From positions 1 to 24,176 of the forward strand of contig JADJOY010000049.1 of NCBI GenBank assembly GCA_016713535.1: a DNA stretch of 24,176 nt, written 5' to 3'. Source of the stretch: Deltaproteobacteria bacterium (GTDB lineage: Bacteria; JADJOY01). The notes beneath the pieces are model-generated. The model was given only the letters and a program-made list of their open reading frames with translations. It was not told where the DNA came from and ran no database searches. Positions 1 through 9,043 of the stretch are shown in pieces; within the stretch, counting starts at the first letter, position 1; each line of letters opens with the position of its first letter. Both the position numbers and the translations under genes were made by a program.

Positions 1-1009
1 GGCGCCAGCTTGACGCGCTCGACCGTTTCGAGGAGCTCGCGGCTCGCGTCCCCGACGCCCAGGAGAGTGCCGAAGCCCACTACCAGGCGGCACGGCTCCG
101 CCAGCGTCGCCTCGGCGACCTGACGGGCGCGCTGCTACACCTGCGCGCCCTCGAACAGCGCTTTCCCGACTCGCGCTGGGCGGCCGGGGTTCCGGATCGT
201 GTCGCGATCCTCGAAGCGGCGCTCGCGAGCGGGGCCACGTCGCTGGCCCGCTACGAAGCGATCATGCAGCGCCACACCCGCAGCGAGGCCAGCGAGACCG
301 ACACCGCGAATGCGCTCGCCGAGCTGCTGCGGGCCGATCCGGATTTCCCGCTCGCGCCCGGGCGCTGCTCTTCGTCGCGCGGGTCCAGCGCCACGCCGGC
401 GACCGCGCCGCCGCGGAGCGGCTATATCGCGAGGTGCGCGCGCGCTTCACCGAGCGAGTCGAGGCCTTCGAGGCGGGCAAGGCGATCGGCGACATGCGCT
501 TCGACCGCTCGGACTTCCGCGGCGCGATTGCGGCCTGGGGCTCGCTCTTTCCGGTCCAGAGCGCCGAGCAGGCGATCACCCTCGAGGGCCTGGTGGCGCG
601 CGCCGAGGGTCACCTCCGCCGCCAGGTCGTCGCCTCGGCTTGCGCGGCCTACCTCGGGCTCGCGCTCGTAGCCGCCGCGGTGCTCGTGCGGCGGCCACGC
701 GCCCTCGTGCGCGCCGCGCGCGCTTCGCTGCGCGAGGTCGGGGTGCTCGTCCCCCCGCTGGTGCTGCTCGTGTGGCTCGCCTATCCGAACACGATCGTCA
801 CCTACTTCCTGGCCTCGTTCACGATGGCCGTGGTGCCCGTGGTGATGCTCCACGTCGCGTGCATCGAATCCGGCCGGATCCGCCGGCGCACGGCTCCGCT
901 CTACGCAGCCGGCGTCAGCGCCGCGCTCGCCTCGGTCACCTACCTGCTGCTCTACGCGTTCGATCTCGCGTTCGTGCTGGAGCGACCGCTCCGGTGGGTC
1001 AGCGCGTGA
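1..1009 (+). CDS. Helical-repeat plus membrane protein, C-terminal part (frameshifted)
   Basis: The gene enters from the left edge in the third frame and ends at TGA 1007-1009. The first ~115 residues are Ala/Leu/Arg-rich helices with TPR-like spacing (the segment around EAHYQAARLRQRRLGDL and RALEQRFPDSRW), as in envelope assembly or adventurous-motility type repeat proteins. Near position 350 the frame changes: the downstream frame reads ALLFVARVQRHAGDRAAAE and continues the same repeat style, so one base seems missing in the CCCGGG run. The last ~130 residues hold three to four hydrophobic segments (around AAYLGLALVAAAVLV, VLVPPLVLLVWLAY, FLASFTMAVVPVVML and SVTYLLLYAFDLAFV). TPR proteins commonly act as scaffolds; the actual partner and function are unknown. 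The break could be an assembly error or a real mutation. Confidence 0.7.
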
Positions 1010-1129
1010 GCGAGCTGCACCGGGCTTGCACGTAGGGGGTTAGGCTGCGCCTCCCCTGGCTGGCTTCGCGATCCCGGCCGCGACCTTCAAGCCGGTAGTG
1101 CGAGGTCCCGGACACCGAGGTCCGTCTCG

Positions 1130-2065
1130 ATGAAGCGCTCGATCCTGGCTGCGGCGCTGCTCGTCGCGCTCACCGCCGATGCTCGCGCGAGCAGCTCCGT
1201 GGGCGGGCCGGATCCTGCGGCCCGCCACCCATTCTTCGTGAAGCCGATCCGGATCGTCGCCCACCGTGGCGGCGTCGCGCTCGCCCCCGAGAACACCCTC
1301 GAAGCATTCCGCGCGGTCGTGGAACGCTGGCCGGACGCGGTGATCGAGAGCGACGTTCGACTCACGTCGGACGCCGTGCCGGTATTGCTGCACGACCCCA
1401 CCGTCGACCGGACCACCGACGGAACCGGCGAGGTGGCGCGGCTCTCCCTCGTCGCGCTCCAGGCCTACGACGCCGGTTACCGGTTCTCCCCCGACGGGGG
1501 GAGGACTTTCCCGAGCCGAGGCCACGGCGTGCGCGTCCCCACGCTGGAAGCCACGTTGCGTGCGCTGCCCGGGACCCGCTTCGAGATCGAGCTCAAGGAG
1601 GGCACCGACGCGGTGCCAGCGGTGGTCGGCGCGGTGCGGAACGCGAACGCGACGGAGCGGGTGCTGCTGGTCTCGCCGCGCGCCGAGGTGCTGGCGCGGA
1701 TCCGGGCGCTCGCACCGGCGATCGCCACCAACCTCGACGAAGCCAGCGCCCACGCGCTCGTCACGGCGCTGCGATCGGGCTCTCGTCCAGCCGCACCACC
1801 CGCGGGCCAGCTCCTGACCGCCGACCCGCGGCAGCTCGCTGACGCCGGGATCGGACGCGCCGACATCGCGGCGCTCGCGCGCGTCGGCGTGCCCGTCCAG
1901 GCGTTCACGATCGACGATGCCGGCGAGATGCGGCGCCTCCTCGATCTCGGCGTGACGAGCCTGGTCACTCAACCGCCCCGATCTCGTCGCCGACCTCGGC
2001 GACGCGACACCGCCAGCAGGCCCCGCGTCGCGGCCCGGGGAGCGACGTCCCGCCTTGCGCGCACC
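1130..2065 (+). CDS. Secreted glycerophosphodiester phosphodiesterase (GDPD family), frameshifted near its end
   Basis: Predicted to hydrolyse glycerophosphodiesters to glycerol-3-phosphate plus alcohol, outside the cytoplasm. The start ATG 1130 is followed by a signal peptide (KR, then a hydrophobic stretch, cleavage probably after ADARA). Family residues are all visible: HRG at 45-47, the ENTL element at 54-57, E73 and D75 in VIESDVRL, HD at 88-89, and the EIELKEG strand at 152-158. The last barrel strand reads GVTSLVT and should continue as NRPDLVADLGD; that continuation is present but one frame over, so an extra C near 1970 is likely. After the shift the frame stays open into the SGNH-like region, so the true C-terminus is unresolved and the two could form one bifunctional protein. 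The end coordinate given here is approximate. The enzyme family is certain, the physiological substrate is not. Confidence 0.85.
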
Positions 2066-2067
2066 CC

Positions 2068-2955
2068 GTGGTCCTGGGCGACCTGATCGGCGATCCACCG
2101 CCTGGCACCTCAGCCTACGCGGCGCTGCTCGGCGAGGACCTGAAGCGGGTGTCACCCGGCGCTCGGGTGCTCCGAGCAGCACGCAGCGGCGCGCGCTCGC
2201 GCGACCTGCCGGGACAGGTCGCGGCTCTGCCCACCCTCCCTACCGGGGCCGGCGGCCGTGGTCATCACCATCGGCGGAAACGACCTCCGCGAAGCCACTC
2301 CCGCCGTCATCCTCGGAGCTGACCAGGAGCCACGCGCGGCGCTGGTTCGCAACGTGGGCGCGGCGCTCGACGAGCTCTTGCGCCCGGGTCGCTTCGCCCC
2401 CGGCACCGAGGTCCGCGTATTCCTGGCCACGATCTACGACTCGAGCGACGGACGCGGCGGCTTCCGCGAGCTCGGCTGTCCCATCCTGCTCGGCAAGCCG
2501 ACACCACACCGTTCTTCGCGCGCTGGAACGAAGACTTGCGCAAGGTCGCCGCCGCCCGCGGGGTGGAGGTGATCGATCTTCACCAGCTCTTCCGCGGCCA
2601 TGGTCTCGGCGCCGCGTCGCCGTGGTACCTGCGCGACTGCATCCACCCCAACGACACCGGGCACGCGGAGATCGCCCGCGCCTTCGGCTCCGCGATGGGT
2701 GTCACCTCAAGCAGTCCGGCCAGCGATGGCGGTGCCGCCGCGAGCGCGGCGCCGGTCCCACCGCCAGCGCCACCGACGGTCGCAACCGGCGGCGAGGGGA
2801 TCCACGAGGGCGCGTTCGAGGTCCGCCTCAAGAGCGGATCCGCGTTCAAGGTGCGCCGCTACGCGGATCGCGGCGACACCATCGAGGTCAAGCGCTCCGG
2901 GCTCGCCGTCACGATCCGGAAGTCCGAGATCGCCGCGATCACGGCGGTCGACTGA
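2068..2955 (+). pseudogene. SGNH/GDSL-type esterase-like protein with C-terminal extension, multiple frameshifts
   Basis: Three segments in alternating frames together make an SGNH-fold hydrolase. Block I region reads VLGDLIGD instead of the expected GDS(I), so the nucleophile serine is absent as sequenced; the RSGARSRDLPGQVA segment follows; block III reads VVITIGGNDLR (Gly and Asn of the oxyanion hole); block V reads DCIHPNDTGHAEIA, giving the catalytic Asp and His. Frame changes fall near 2245 (in ACCGGGGCC) and near 2510. After the hydrolase domain comes an Ala/Pro/Ser-rich linker and a ~55-residue beta-rich tail (EVRLKSGSAFKVRRYADRGD) of unknown role, ending at TGA 2953-2955. No own signal peptide or clear ribosome site is visible, which fits a C-terminal domain of the preceding phosphodiesterase. 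If the serine loss is real, the enzyme would be inactive. Confidence 0.65.
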
Positions 2956-3034
2956 ACGCCGGTCGGCGCGACGCGCTCCTTTTCGATCGCGTGCTCGCGT
3001 AGCATCGAGCCCCGGGGAGACGAGGGGGGAAACG

Positions 3035-5171
3035 ATGCGCGTCACGCTCCGATCGTTGCCGCGGCGAGCAGCCGCCGTCACGCTGACTGTCGCGGCGCTC
3101 CTCGCCGGGTGCGGAGACTCCGGCTCGACCGGCGGCGGAGGCGAGCCCACGCTCTCCCCCGTCCCGGACGCCGAGGCTGCCGCCCGGGCATTCCGACTCT
3201 TCTACCGCGAGCGTGTCGAGCGCGCGACCCTCGCTTACAACCGCTTCGGACTGTTCGGCGACACCGTCGCCGCCACCACCATCGGCTCGCGGGCCATCGC
3301 TCGCGACGGCGACTCCTACGAGGTGATCCCGCGCGCCACCGACAACAACCTGATCGGTACCTCGGCGCTCGGCGCGTGGAACGCCTACCAGGTGTTCCGT
3401 TCGCGCGCCCTGGAGCTCACGCTGATCCGGATGCTCGACGGCATCGCGTTCGCCGAGGCGGTCACCGGGATCCCGGGGCTCACCGTCCGCGAGGTGATGC
3501 CGGGCTGGACGCGAGTGGTCGACGGCCGCGACGGCTCCGTGACCCGCGCCCGCGACGGCGCCCCGGTGCTCCACCCCGAGCCACCCGATCCCGCGCTCGA
3601 GGCCGAGATCGTCGCCACGTTCAGCGACGGCTTGCGCTTCACCTATCGCGAGGACCCGTCGGAGGTGTTCTTCCACTTCGAGCCTGCTGCCGGGATCGAG
3701 GACTACGCCAAGACGCTGAGCATCGACGAGCGCCCGCGCTTCCTTCGCGAGAGCGACTGCTGCTCGTCGCTGGTGCGCACGCCCGAGGGCTTCCCGTGGG
3801 CGGGTGCCTGGTGGGGGAACCACAACTCGCGCGACAACTTCCCGGACCTCTCGATCGGGATCGTCACCGCCCTCGAGGTGGTCGCGGATCCCACCGTCGG
3901 AGAGCAGCTGCGGCGCTCCGCCCAGCGTGTCGTCGAGGCCGGACGTCGCATCGGTGATCTCGTCCAGGCCAACGGCGGCAACCTCATGACCGTGGACGAG
4001 TACCACGACTACGGTGACCTCACGGTCGGTGGCGCACGCCGCCCACACGGCGATCCCGAGAACCAGGACCTGGGCTCGATGGCCGCGTGCCAGATGGCGT
4101 ACCTCGCCAAGGCGATCTCGAGCGACGGACTCGACCTGCCCTACCCCGCGCTGCCGCTGCCAGGCGAGATCGAGCAGCTGCTGCTCGGCGATCTCTTCGG
4201 CGTCGAGATCGATCTGCCGATCTACGACTGCCTGGATCTCGACCAGGCGTACTTCGGCGAGTCGTTCGACACGATCGGCCAGGGCGACCTGTTCGGCCTG
4301 ACCCTCTTCGAGCTGATCGGCGTGCTCGACCGGCTGAGCCCCGGCCTCGCCGAGACCATTCTCGGCAGCTTCCAGAACGACTACGACGACGTCGTCGAGG
4401 CGACTCAGGCCGTGTATGCGTACGCGCGGATCCTCGGGAGGGCGGACCTCGCGGACTCGGCGCGCGCCGCCCTGCTCTCCCAGACCAAGCTGCAGCGCAC
4501 CTTCGCGGACCTCCTCTACGCGCGCACCGACCCGGCGCGCGCCGCTAGCCAGCGCTACGACGCCGCGCTCTTCGAGGCCGGCGCCGGGATCGAGGGGGAG
4601 TCCACTCGCGCCGACCTCGGCGACCTCGCCGAGGCGGAGGCACGGATCGCGCAGGTCGAGAGCGAGCTCGCCATCCCCGACACCTCGCCCGCGCCGCTCG
4701 TCACCGACGAGGAGATCCTCACGCGCGTCGAGGCCAACCTCGCCGGCGAGAAGCTCGAGAGCGTCGTGAACCGCTATCGCGCCGCGTACGGCGCCACCCC
4801 CCCGATCCGTCGCACCGCCGACGGCTACGAGGCGCGCACCTCGGTCGATCCCACCTACCGGCCCGTCGAGGTGCCCCACCACCGCTTCCTGGCGGCACCC
4901 ACTTCCTGGAAGAGCACGGTGCGTCGCGTCCCCCGCGATCCTCGACTGCACCTGGGCCAAGCTCGGCTGCGCCGCCGCCGATCTCGACCGCAGCGGCGCG
5001 GTGGACGCCACCGACCGCTCGCTGCAGGCGAGCGGCGCGGCGAGCGCGGCGGGCCGCTCGTGTGGCCCACGCAACGACTGGTGCGGCCGCGCCGACGCCG
5101 ACCACACCGGTCACGTCGACGAGCTCGATGCGGCCTTCATCGCCGCCGCGGACGGCTGCCACTACCCGTGA
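3035..5171 (+). CDS. Large unknown lipoprotein with C-terminal EF-hand/dockerin-like calcium loops (frameshifted)
   Basis: ATG 3035 is preceded by a purine-rich ribosome site (GAGGGGGGAAACG). The signal peptide ends in a lipobox (LLAGC), followed by a Gly/Ser linker. The ~600-residue body has no family I recognise; it is largely helical, with conserved-looking stretches such as WAGAWWGNHNSRDNF and MTVDEYHDYGDL, and helical periodicity that would suit an alpha-toroid. Near 4890-4930 the frame breaks (probably two small indels); the tail continues in the frame ending at TGA 5169-5171 and contains DLDRSGAVDATD and DADHTGHVDELD, two Asp-rich calcium-binding loops like EF-hands or a dockerin pair, plus several cysteines. 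Inference: an outer-membrane or surface lipoprotein with a calcium-dependent tail. It converges with the next gene, 13 bases away. Confidence 0.7.
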
Positions 5172-5184
5172 GCGGGGGCGCCGC

Positions 5185-5919
5185 TCACCGTCGCGGCTCG
5201 ATCTGGCTCCGGTGCGACGCGGCCCCGTGAGGGCCCGTGACCGCCAACATCTCGCGCTCCGCATCCCAGGCGCTCGACCAGCTCCCGTCGGGATCGCTCG
5301 ACGTGACCGTCCACCCCCTCGGGGTAGCGCCGGCGGCGGCCAGCACCGAGCGAACGCGGCGCTGGAAGGCCCGCTCCCGAGCGACGATCGGTCGGAGCCC
5401 GCGGCATGGCGTGACCGACTCCCGCTCCCGGCAGCTCGCGCACGGCGAACGATCCGGCTTGCGGAGGCGGTAGAGCGCGAGGTTTCCCGCGAGGCCCACG
5501 ATCGTCGCGGCGGTCACGCCCACGCCGAGCGCCCCTCCCGCCCGCGCACCCGACGCCGCCCCGAACGCGAGCGCGCACGCGGGAAGCCCCCGTGTGAGCC
5601 ACTTCGCAGGGCGCACCCGATCCCGCAGCGCGAACGAGGCCGCGCCGGCGAGTCCGCCCGCGGCGGCAACGGTCAACGCCACCAGCGGAGTGACGCTTCT
5701 CCCCACCAGCGCGATCACCACACCCGCGACGGCCCCGGCCAGCGCCGTCGCGCAGCCACGGCAGACGCGCGTCCGTCGTCCGATACGGATCACCTCGCTC
5801 GCGTATTCGTCGCAGAGCGGGTGGTGCGCGAAGCGATGAAAGCGATGCGCCGCCCGGCTCAGCCGGTCGAGCTCACGCGCCGCTGCGCGGGGAGTCGCTG
5901 GGACCGGCGGCCTGCCCAC
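5185..5919 (-). CDS. Small membrane protein with paired Cys motifs
   Basis: A 244-residue protein with a GTG start at 5919. An N-terminal cytosolic-looking stretch carries HHPLCDEYASEV followed by RVCRGC, then three to four hydrophobic helices (around ALAGAVAGVVIALVG, LVALTVAAAGGLAGAASFA, LPACALAFGAASG and LGVGVTAATIVGLAGNLAL), then a second motif CASCRERESVTPC and a polar tail. The HPLC...CxxC layout before the first helix recalls the DUF2085-type membrane proteins, but I am not sure of membership. The cysteines and histidines could bind a metal such as zinc. It starts 15 bases after the stop of the YbjQ-family gene on the same strand, so the two are probably co-transcribed. Function unknown. 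Confidence 0.7.
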   Translation of the reverse strand: MGRPPVPATPRAAARELDRLSRAAHRFHRFAHHPLCDEYASEVIRIGRRTRVCRGCATALAGAVAGVVIALVGRSVTPLVALTVAAAGGLAGAASFALRDRVRPAKWLTRGLPACALAFGAASGARAGGALGVGVTAATIVGLAGNLALYRLRKPDRSPCASCRERESVTPCRGLRPIVARERAFQRRVRSVLAAAGATPRGWTVTSSDPDGSWSSAWDAEREMLAVTGPHGAASHRSQIEPRR

Positions 5920-5934
5920 GGGGACGCGTCCGGA

Positions 5935-6285
5935 TCACGGCGCCGCGCGCAGCTTCACGGCCGTGCCGTAGGCGACGATCTCGTTGGTGTTCTGCATCAG
6001 CTCGCTGGAGTCGAAGCGCATCCCCAGCACCGCGTTCGCGCCCATCTCGATGGCGTGCTGCTCGAGGCGGCTCATCGCCTCGTTCCGCGAGTCGTTGGCG
6101 AGCGACGTGAGCGCCGAGATCTCACCACCGAAGAACTGCTGGCAGCCCGCGCAGGCGGTGCCCACCACGCTCCGCGACCGCACCGTGATCCCCCAGCACG
6201 GGCCGAGGACCTGCTCGACCGCGCTGCCGGGCGGGGCCTCGAACGTGGTGACGATGGTGATGCGATGAACTCGGGCGTTGCGCAT
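5935..6285 (-). CDS. YbjQ/UPF0145 family protein
   Basis: A complete 116-residue member of the YbjQ family (Pfam YbjQ_1, once described as a putative heavy-metal-binding domain). Diagnostic segments are the N-terminal IVTTFEAPPGSAVEQVLGPCWG, abbreviated here as the GxxV...G strand; the SALTSLANDSRNEAMSRL helix; and the C-terminal GANAVLGMRFDSSE with VAYGTAVKL. Members form small pentameric-like beta/alpha oligomers and are of unknown function. ATG 6285 is used. The gene sits directly upstream of the Cys-motif membrane protein (15-base gap). A CAGCQQF segment near residue 45 adds two cysteines that are not universal in the family. Confidence 0.88.
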   Translation of the reverse strand: MRNARVHRITIVTTFEAPPGSAVEQVLGPCWGITVRSRSVVGTACAGCQQFFGGEISALTSLANDSRNEAMSRLEQHAIEMGANAVLGMRFDSSELMQNTNEIVAYGTAVKLRAAP

Positions 6286-6332
6286 GCGTGGCCTCGCGGG
6301 TGGCGGCGTGCCGCGAAGCTAGCAGCGCGCCA

Positions 6333-6352
6333 CGGCGCGGCGCAACGCGCCG
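6333..6352 (-). terminator. Possible transcription terminator after the MoeB-like gene
   Basis: A 7-bp perfect stem (CGGCGCG / CGCGCCG) with a six-base loop lies 11 bases past the MoeB-like stop codon on the minus strand. There is no T-run after it, so it may be only a weak or Rho-assisted terminator; in DNA this GC-rich such stems also occur by chance. Confidence 0.3.
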
Positions 6353-6362
6353 CCGGGGCCGC

Positions 6363-7099
6363 TCAGCGCCCGCAGGTGGGGCACTCGGGATCGCGCACCA
6401 CGTTCAGGGTGCGGAACTGCATCGTGGTGCCGTCCCAAAGCAGGAGCTTCCCGTCGAGGGTGGTCCCCTGCCCGGTGAGGAGCTTGAGGGTCTCGACGAC
6501 CTGCATGCAGCCGATCACACCGGGAGTCGCGCCGACGACCGGGAAGATCTCCTTGGGCGGCGCCTCGGCGATGAAGCAGTTGAGGCACGCCGTGTGCGGC
6601 GGACGGAACACCGCGAGCCGCCCTTCGAGCCCCCACACCGTGCCGTGGACGAGCGGGATGTCCTTGCGCATCGCGCAGCCGTTGAGGACGAAGCGCGTGG
6701 GGATGTTGTCCATGCAATCGACGATCACCTTCTTAGAGTCGCCGATGCGAGGTCTTCGACGTTGCTCGGCTCCTCGACGCGCGGTGATCGCCTTCCCCAC
6801 CTCGACGTCCGGGTCGAGGCGCGCGACGGTCTCTTTCCCCGAGATCGCCCTTGTTCTTGCCTGACGTCACCTGGCCGGGAGGATCCATGATTCAGGTTCG
6901 ACATCTCGGGCGCGTCAGTCGCAGAGCCGATCCTGGCCCACGCCCGCGACCGCGAGAGATAGAAGAACACCGGCGAGCCGAGACCACCGGCGCCTAGGAC
7001 GAAGACGGTGGGACCTTGAGGCGCTGCTGACCTCGACGCCCCAACCTCGAGGAGCATCTGCCGCTTGAAGGGCTCCTGTCTCTCCTCCGATAAAGACAT
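6363..7099 (-). pseudogene. ThiF/MoeB/HesA-type adenylyltransferase, heavily frameshifted
   Basis: The gene would adenylate the C-terminal Gly of a ubiquitin-like sulfur carrier (MoaD or ThiS type) for molybdopterin, thiamine or cysteine synthesis. From ATG 7099 one reads KRQMLLEVG, then the nucleotide-binding VLGAGGLGSPV, then MSNLN. The C-terminal half, from about 6745 to the stop at 6363, is clean: IVDCMDNIPTRFVLN, IPLVHGTVWGLEG, TPGVIGCMQVVETLKLLTG, and two CxxC pairs (CLNC and CPTC) that bind structural zinc. Between about 6730 and 7000 the frame must change at least four times to follow the family (for example LAVAGVG appears in one frame and SNLN in another). The overall span of ~245 codons matches the usual family length. 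Either a local run of sequencing indels or a decaying gene; the flanking genes are less damaged. Confidence 0.75.
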
Positions 7100-7311
7100 C
7101 CGATCCCCGCCCCCAGCTCCGTGTGCTGTGCCGCCGCGGCTGGGCCGACGGCGGGGTGATGCACGCCGCGCGCCACGCTGGCGGAACACGCGAACCTCCG
7201 CCCCCGCGCTCGAAAGCTGCGAGCGACGCGCAACGCCGCTGGACGCGCGCCGTCACTCCATCGGAGCAGCGGCGAGCGCCGCGGCACCCGACGGTGACGC
7301 CCGGCGGCGGG

Positions 7312-8866
7312 TCAGGCGCGCGCCGCGCGGCGCCGCACCATCAGCAGCGTGACGAACGCGAGCGCCGCCCACGGCGAACCGCCGCCGGCGACTCGGCTGC
7401 ACGATGGCGTCGTCGGGCCGTTCACCAGGAAGGCGCTCACGATGCCGGCGTCGGCGCCCGGCGTGAACGCCCCGAAGCTGGTCTTGCTACCGGCGTTGCG
7501 CGACGGCCACGCGTTCATCATGCCGAGGGTCCCACCCTGGGGTCCGGTCTCGCCCATCTTCGCGATCGCCTCGGTGGTGCCGTCGGCGTGGCTGACGAGG
7601 ATCAGCTCGGGGCCGTTGTCGCCGAGCGACGTCCACACCGCGACGTTGCCGGCGTTGTCGAGCGGCGTCATCGGCGCGCGAGGCCGCCAGCCCCAGCACC
7701 TGGCCTCCCGCGAGCGGATCGAAGAACGCGACGGCCTTGCGCATCGCCGCCTTGGTACCCACGAACCAGCCGCCCGAGAAACTGCCATCGTCGAGGAGCA
7801 CGTCGGCATAGAAGGCGAGCTGCCCGGCGTTGTTCATCACCGGGTAGAAGAAGTCGAAGTAATGGCCGCCGAGCGGCGTGGCGTCGGCACTGGTCGCGAC
7901 CCACTGCTTGGCCGCGCCGGTCGCCAGCACCAAGCCGCGCTCCACGGTCCCGGTCGAGGTCGCGAAGTACGCGAGCTGCCCCAGGTCGTTGAGCGCCGGC
8001 GCGCCCACCGGCATCTCGGTGCCGTCGACGAAGCCGAACCACTCCCGCCCCAGGTTCCCGAACAGCCCGCCGCCCGGGGCGAGCCCACCGACCGCCGCGG
8101 CGCGCGTCAGCGCACCAGCGGCCGCGGTGTAGACGTCCGCCGAATACGCGCCCGCCACCGTCTGGACGTAGAACGCGGCGGTTCCCGCGTTGTTGAGCGA
8201 CCCGTGGCTGAGCGCGTAGATCTTCTCGCCGCTCGGGAGGAGGTCACCGACCGCGGCGACCTTGGTGATCGCTGCGGTGGAGCGCGTCCACAGGAAGAGC
8301 CCACGGGGAGTGGAGCCGCCCTGGACGTCGGCCATGAACAGAACGTCGCCGCGCGCGTTCATGGCGGGCGCGTAGCACGTGCCACCGAAGAAGCCGCCGA
8401 ACGTCCCGCCCACCGGCGACGGATCGCCACATGTGCCGTGAGCGCCGCTGCCACCGCCCTGGCCACAGCCGACCGCGATCGCGGTCAGCGCACCGGCGGT
8501 GTCGGCGACGAAGATCCCCTGGTTGCGCTCGACGCCGTCCACCCACGAGAAGAACGCGACCCTCCCGGTGTTGTCGATGGTCGCCGGATCGGCCCACGGG
8601 AAGGCGCCGAGAGAGCCGCCGCCGGCGAGCGCCTCGCCGTACCAGGCGCGCGCCGGGGTCACGGCGGTCGCGGCCGAGGCCTCGAGGGTGGCCGTCGCCG
8701 GTGGCGCGACGTAGCGCGAAACCGCGATCGACGACGGCGTCCCACCGCCGGCCGTTCGCAGGAGGTCGTCGCGCACCTTGACGAAGGGGGGTGCGGCGAA
8801 GCTCGGCGCGGCCGGGCCAGCGACGCACACGGAGGCCAGGAGCACGGCGGCGAGAGAACGTTGCAC
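7312..8866 (-). CDS. Exported NxxGxxxF tandem-repeat protein with C-terminal anchor signal (frameshifted)
   Basis: GTG 8866 is chosen because GAGGAGG lies just upstream and a typical signal peptide follows (QRSLAAVLLASVCVAG, cleavage near SFAAP). The mature protein has about six repeats of ~55-60 residues, each with an N-x-x-G-x-x-x-F/Y core: MNARGDVLF (170-177), LNNAGTAAF (225-232), LNDLGQLAY (293-300), MNNAGQLAF (345-352), plus diverged DNTGRVAF and DNAGNVAV. This is the hallmark of the choice-of-anchor tandem repeat NxxGxxxF proteins, presumably beta-propeller-like surface proteins. Near 7680 the frame shifts; the continuation keeps the last repeat and ends in a Cys, a Gly-rich turn, a hydrophobic helix (WAALAFVTLLMV) and an RRR cluster, a tripartite sorting tail resembling MYXO-CTERM. 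Cell-surface delivery via a myxosortase-type enzyme is inferred. Ligand unknown. Confidence 0.82.
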
Positions 8867-8945
8867 GGAGCGCCTCCTCGGATGGGTATCGATGGATGGG
8901 CGGTCAAGCTTGGGCGACCGGCCCGAGCGGGGCCATCGCACGAAT

Positions 8946-8975
8946 GTCGAGGGGCCACCCGAGTGGCCCCTCGAC
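8946..8975 (-). terminator. Strong hairpin, likely terminator of the VWA operon
   Basis: A perfect 13-bp stem (GTCGAGGGGCCAC / GTGGCCCCTCGAC) with a CCGA tetraloop lies 69 bases past the stop of the VWA gene and 80 bases before the start of the NxxGxxxF gene. It would insulate the two transcription units. No long T-run follows on the minus strand (only ATT), so termination strength is uncertain; a leader-attenuator of the downstream gene is possible. Confidence 0.55.
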
Positions 8976-9043
8976 TCGACATGTTGCGGGTGTTGAAGGC
9001 GCGACGTGTGACCCGGATCACGCGGGGCGTCGCCGGACGCCAC

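Noticed and set aside
2939-5107. A 722-codon minus-strand open frame opposite the EF-hand lipoprotein
   Set aside because: The plus strand has a lipobox signal peptide and a ribosome site; the minus frame has neither and reads like low-complexity Asp/Glu/Arg/Val sequence typical of antisense frames in GC-rich DNA.
7100-7311. A small gene between the MoeB-like gene and the repeat protein
   Set aside because: Frames here are short, Arg/Ala/Pro-rich on both strands, lack a ribosome site and show no recognisable motif.
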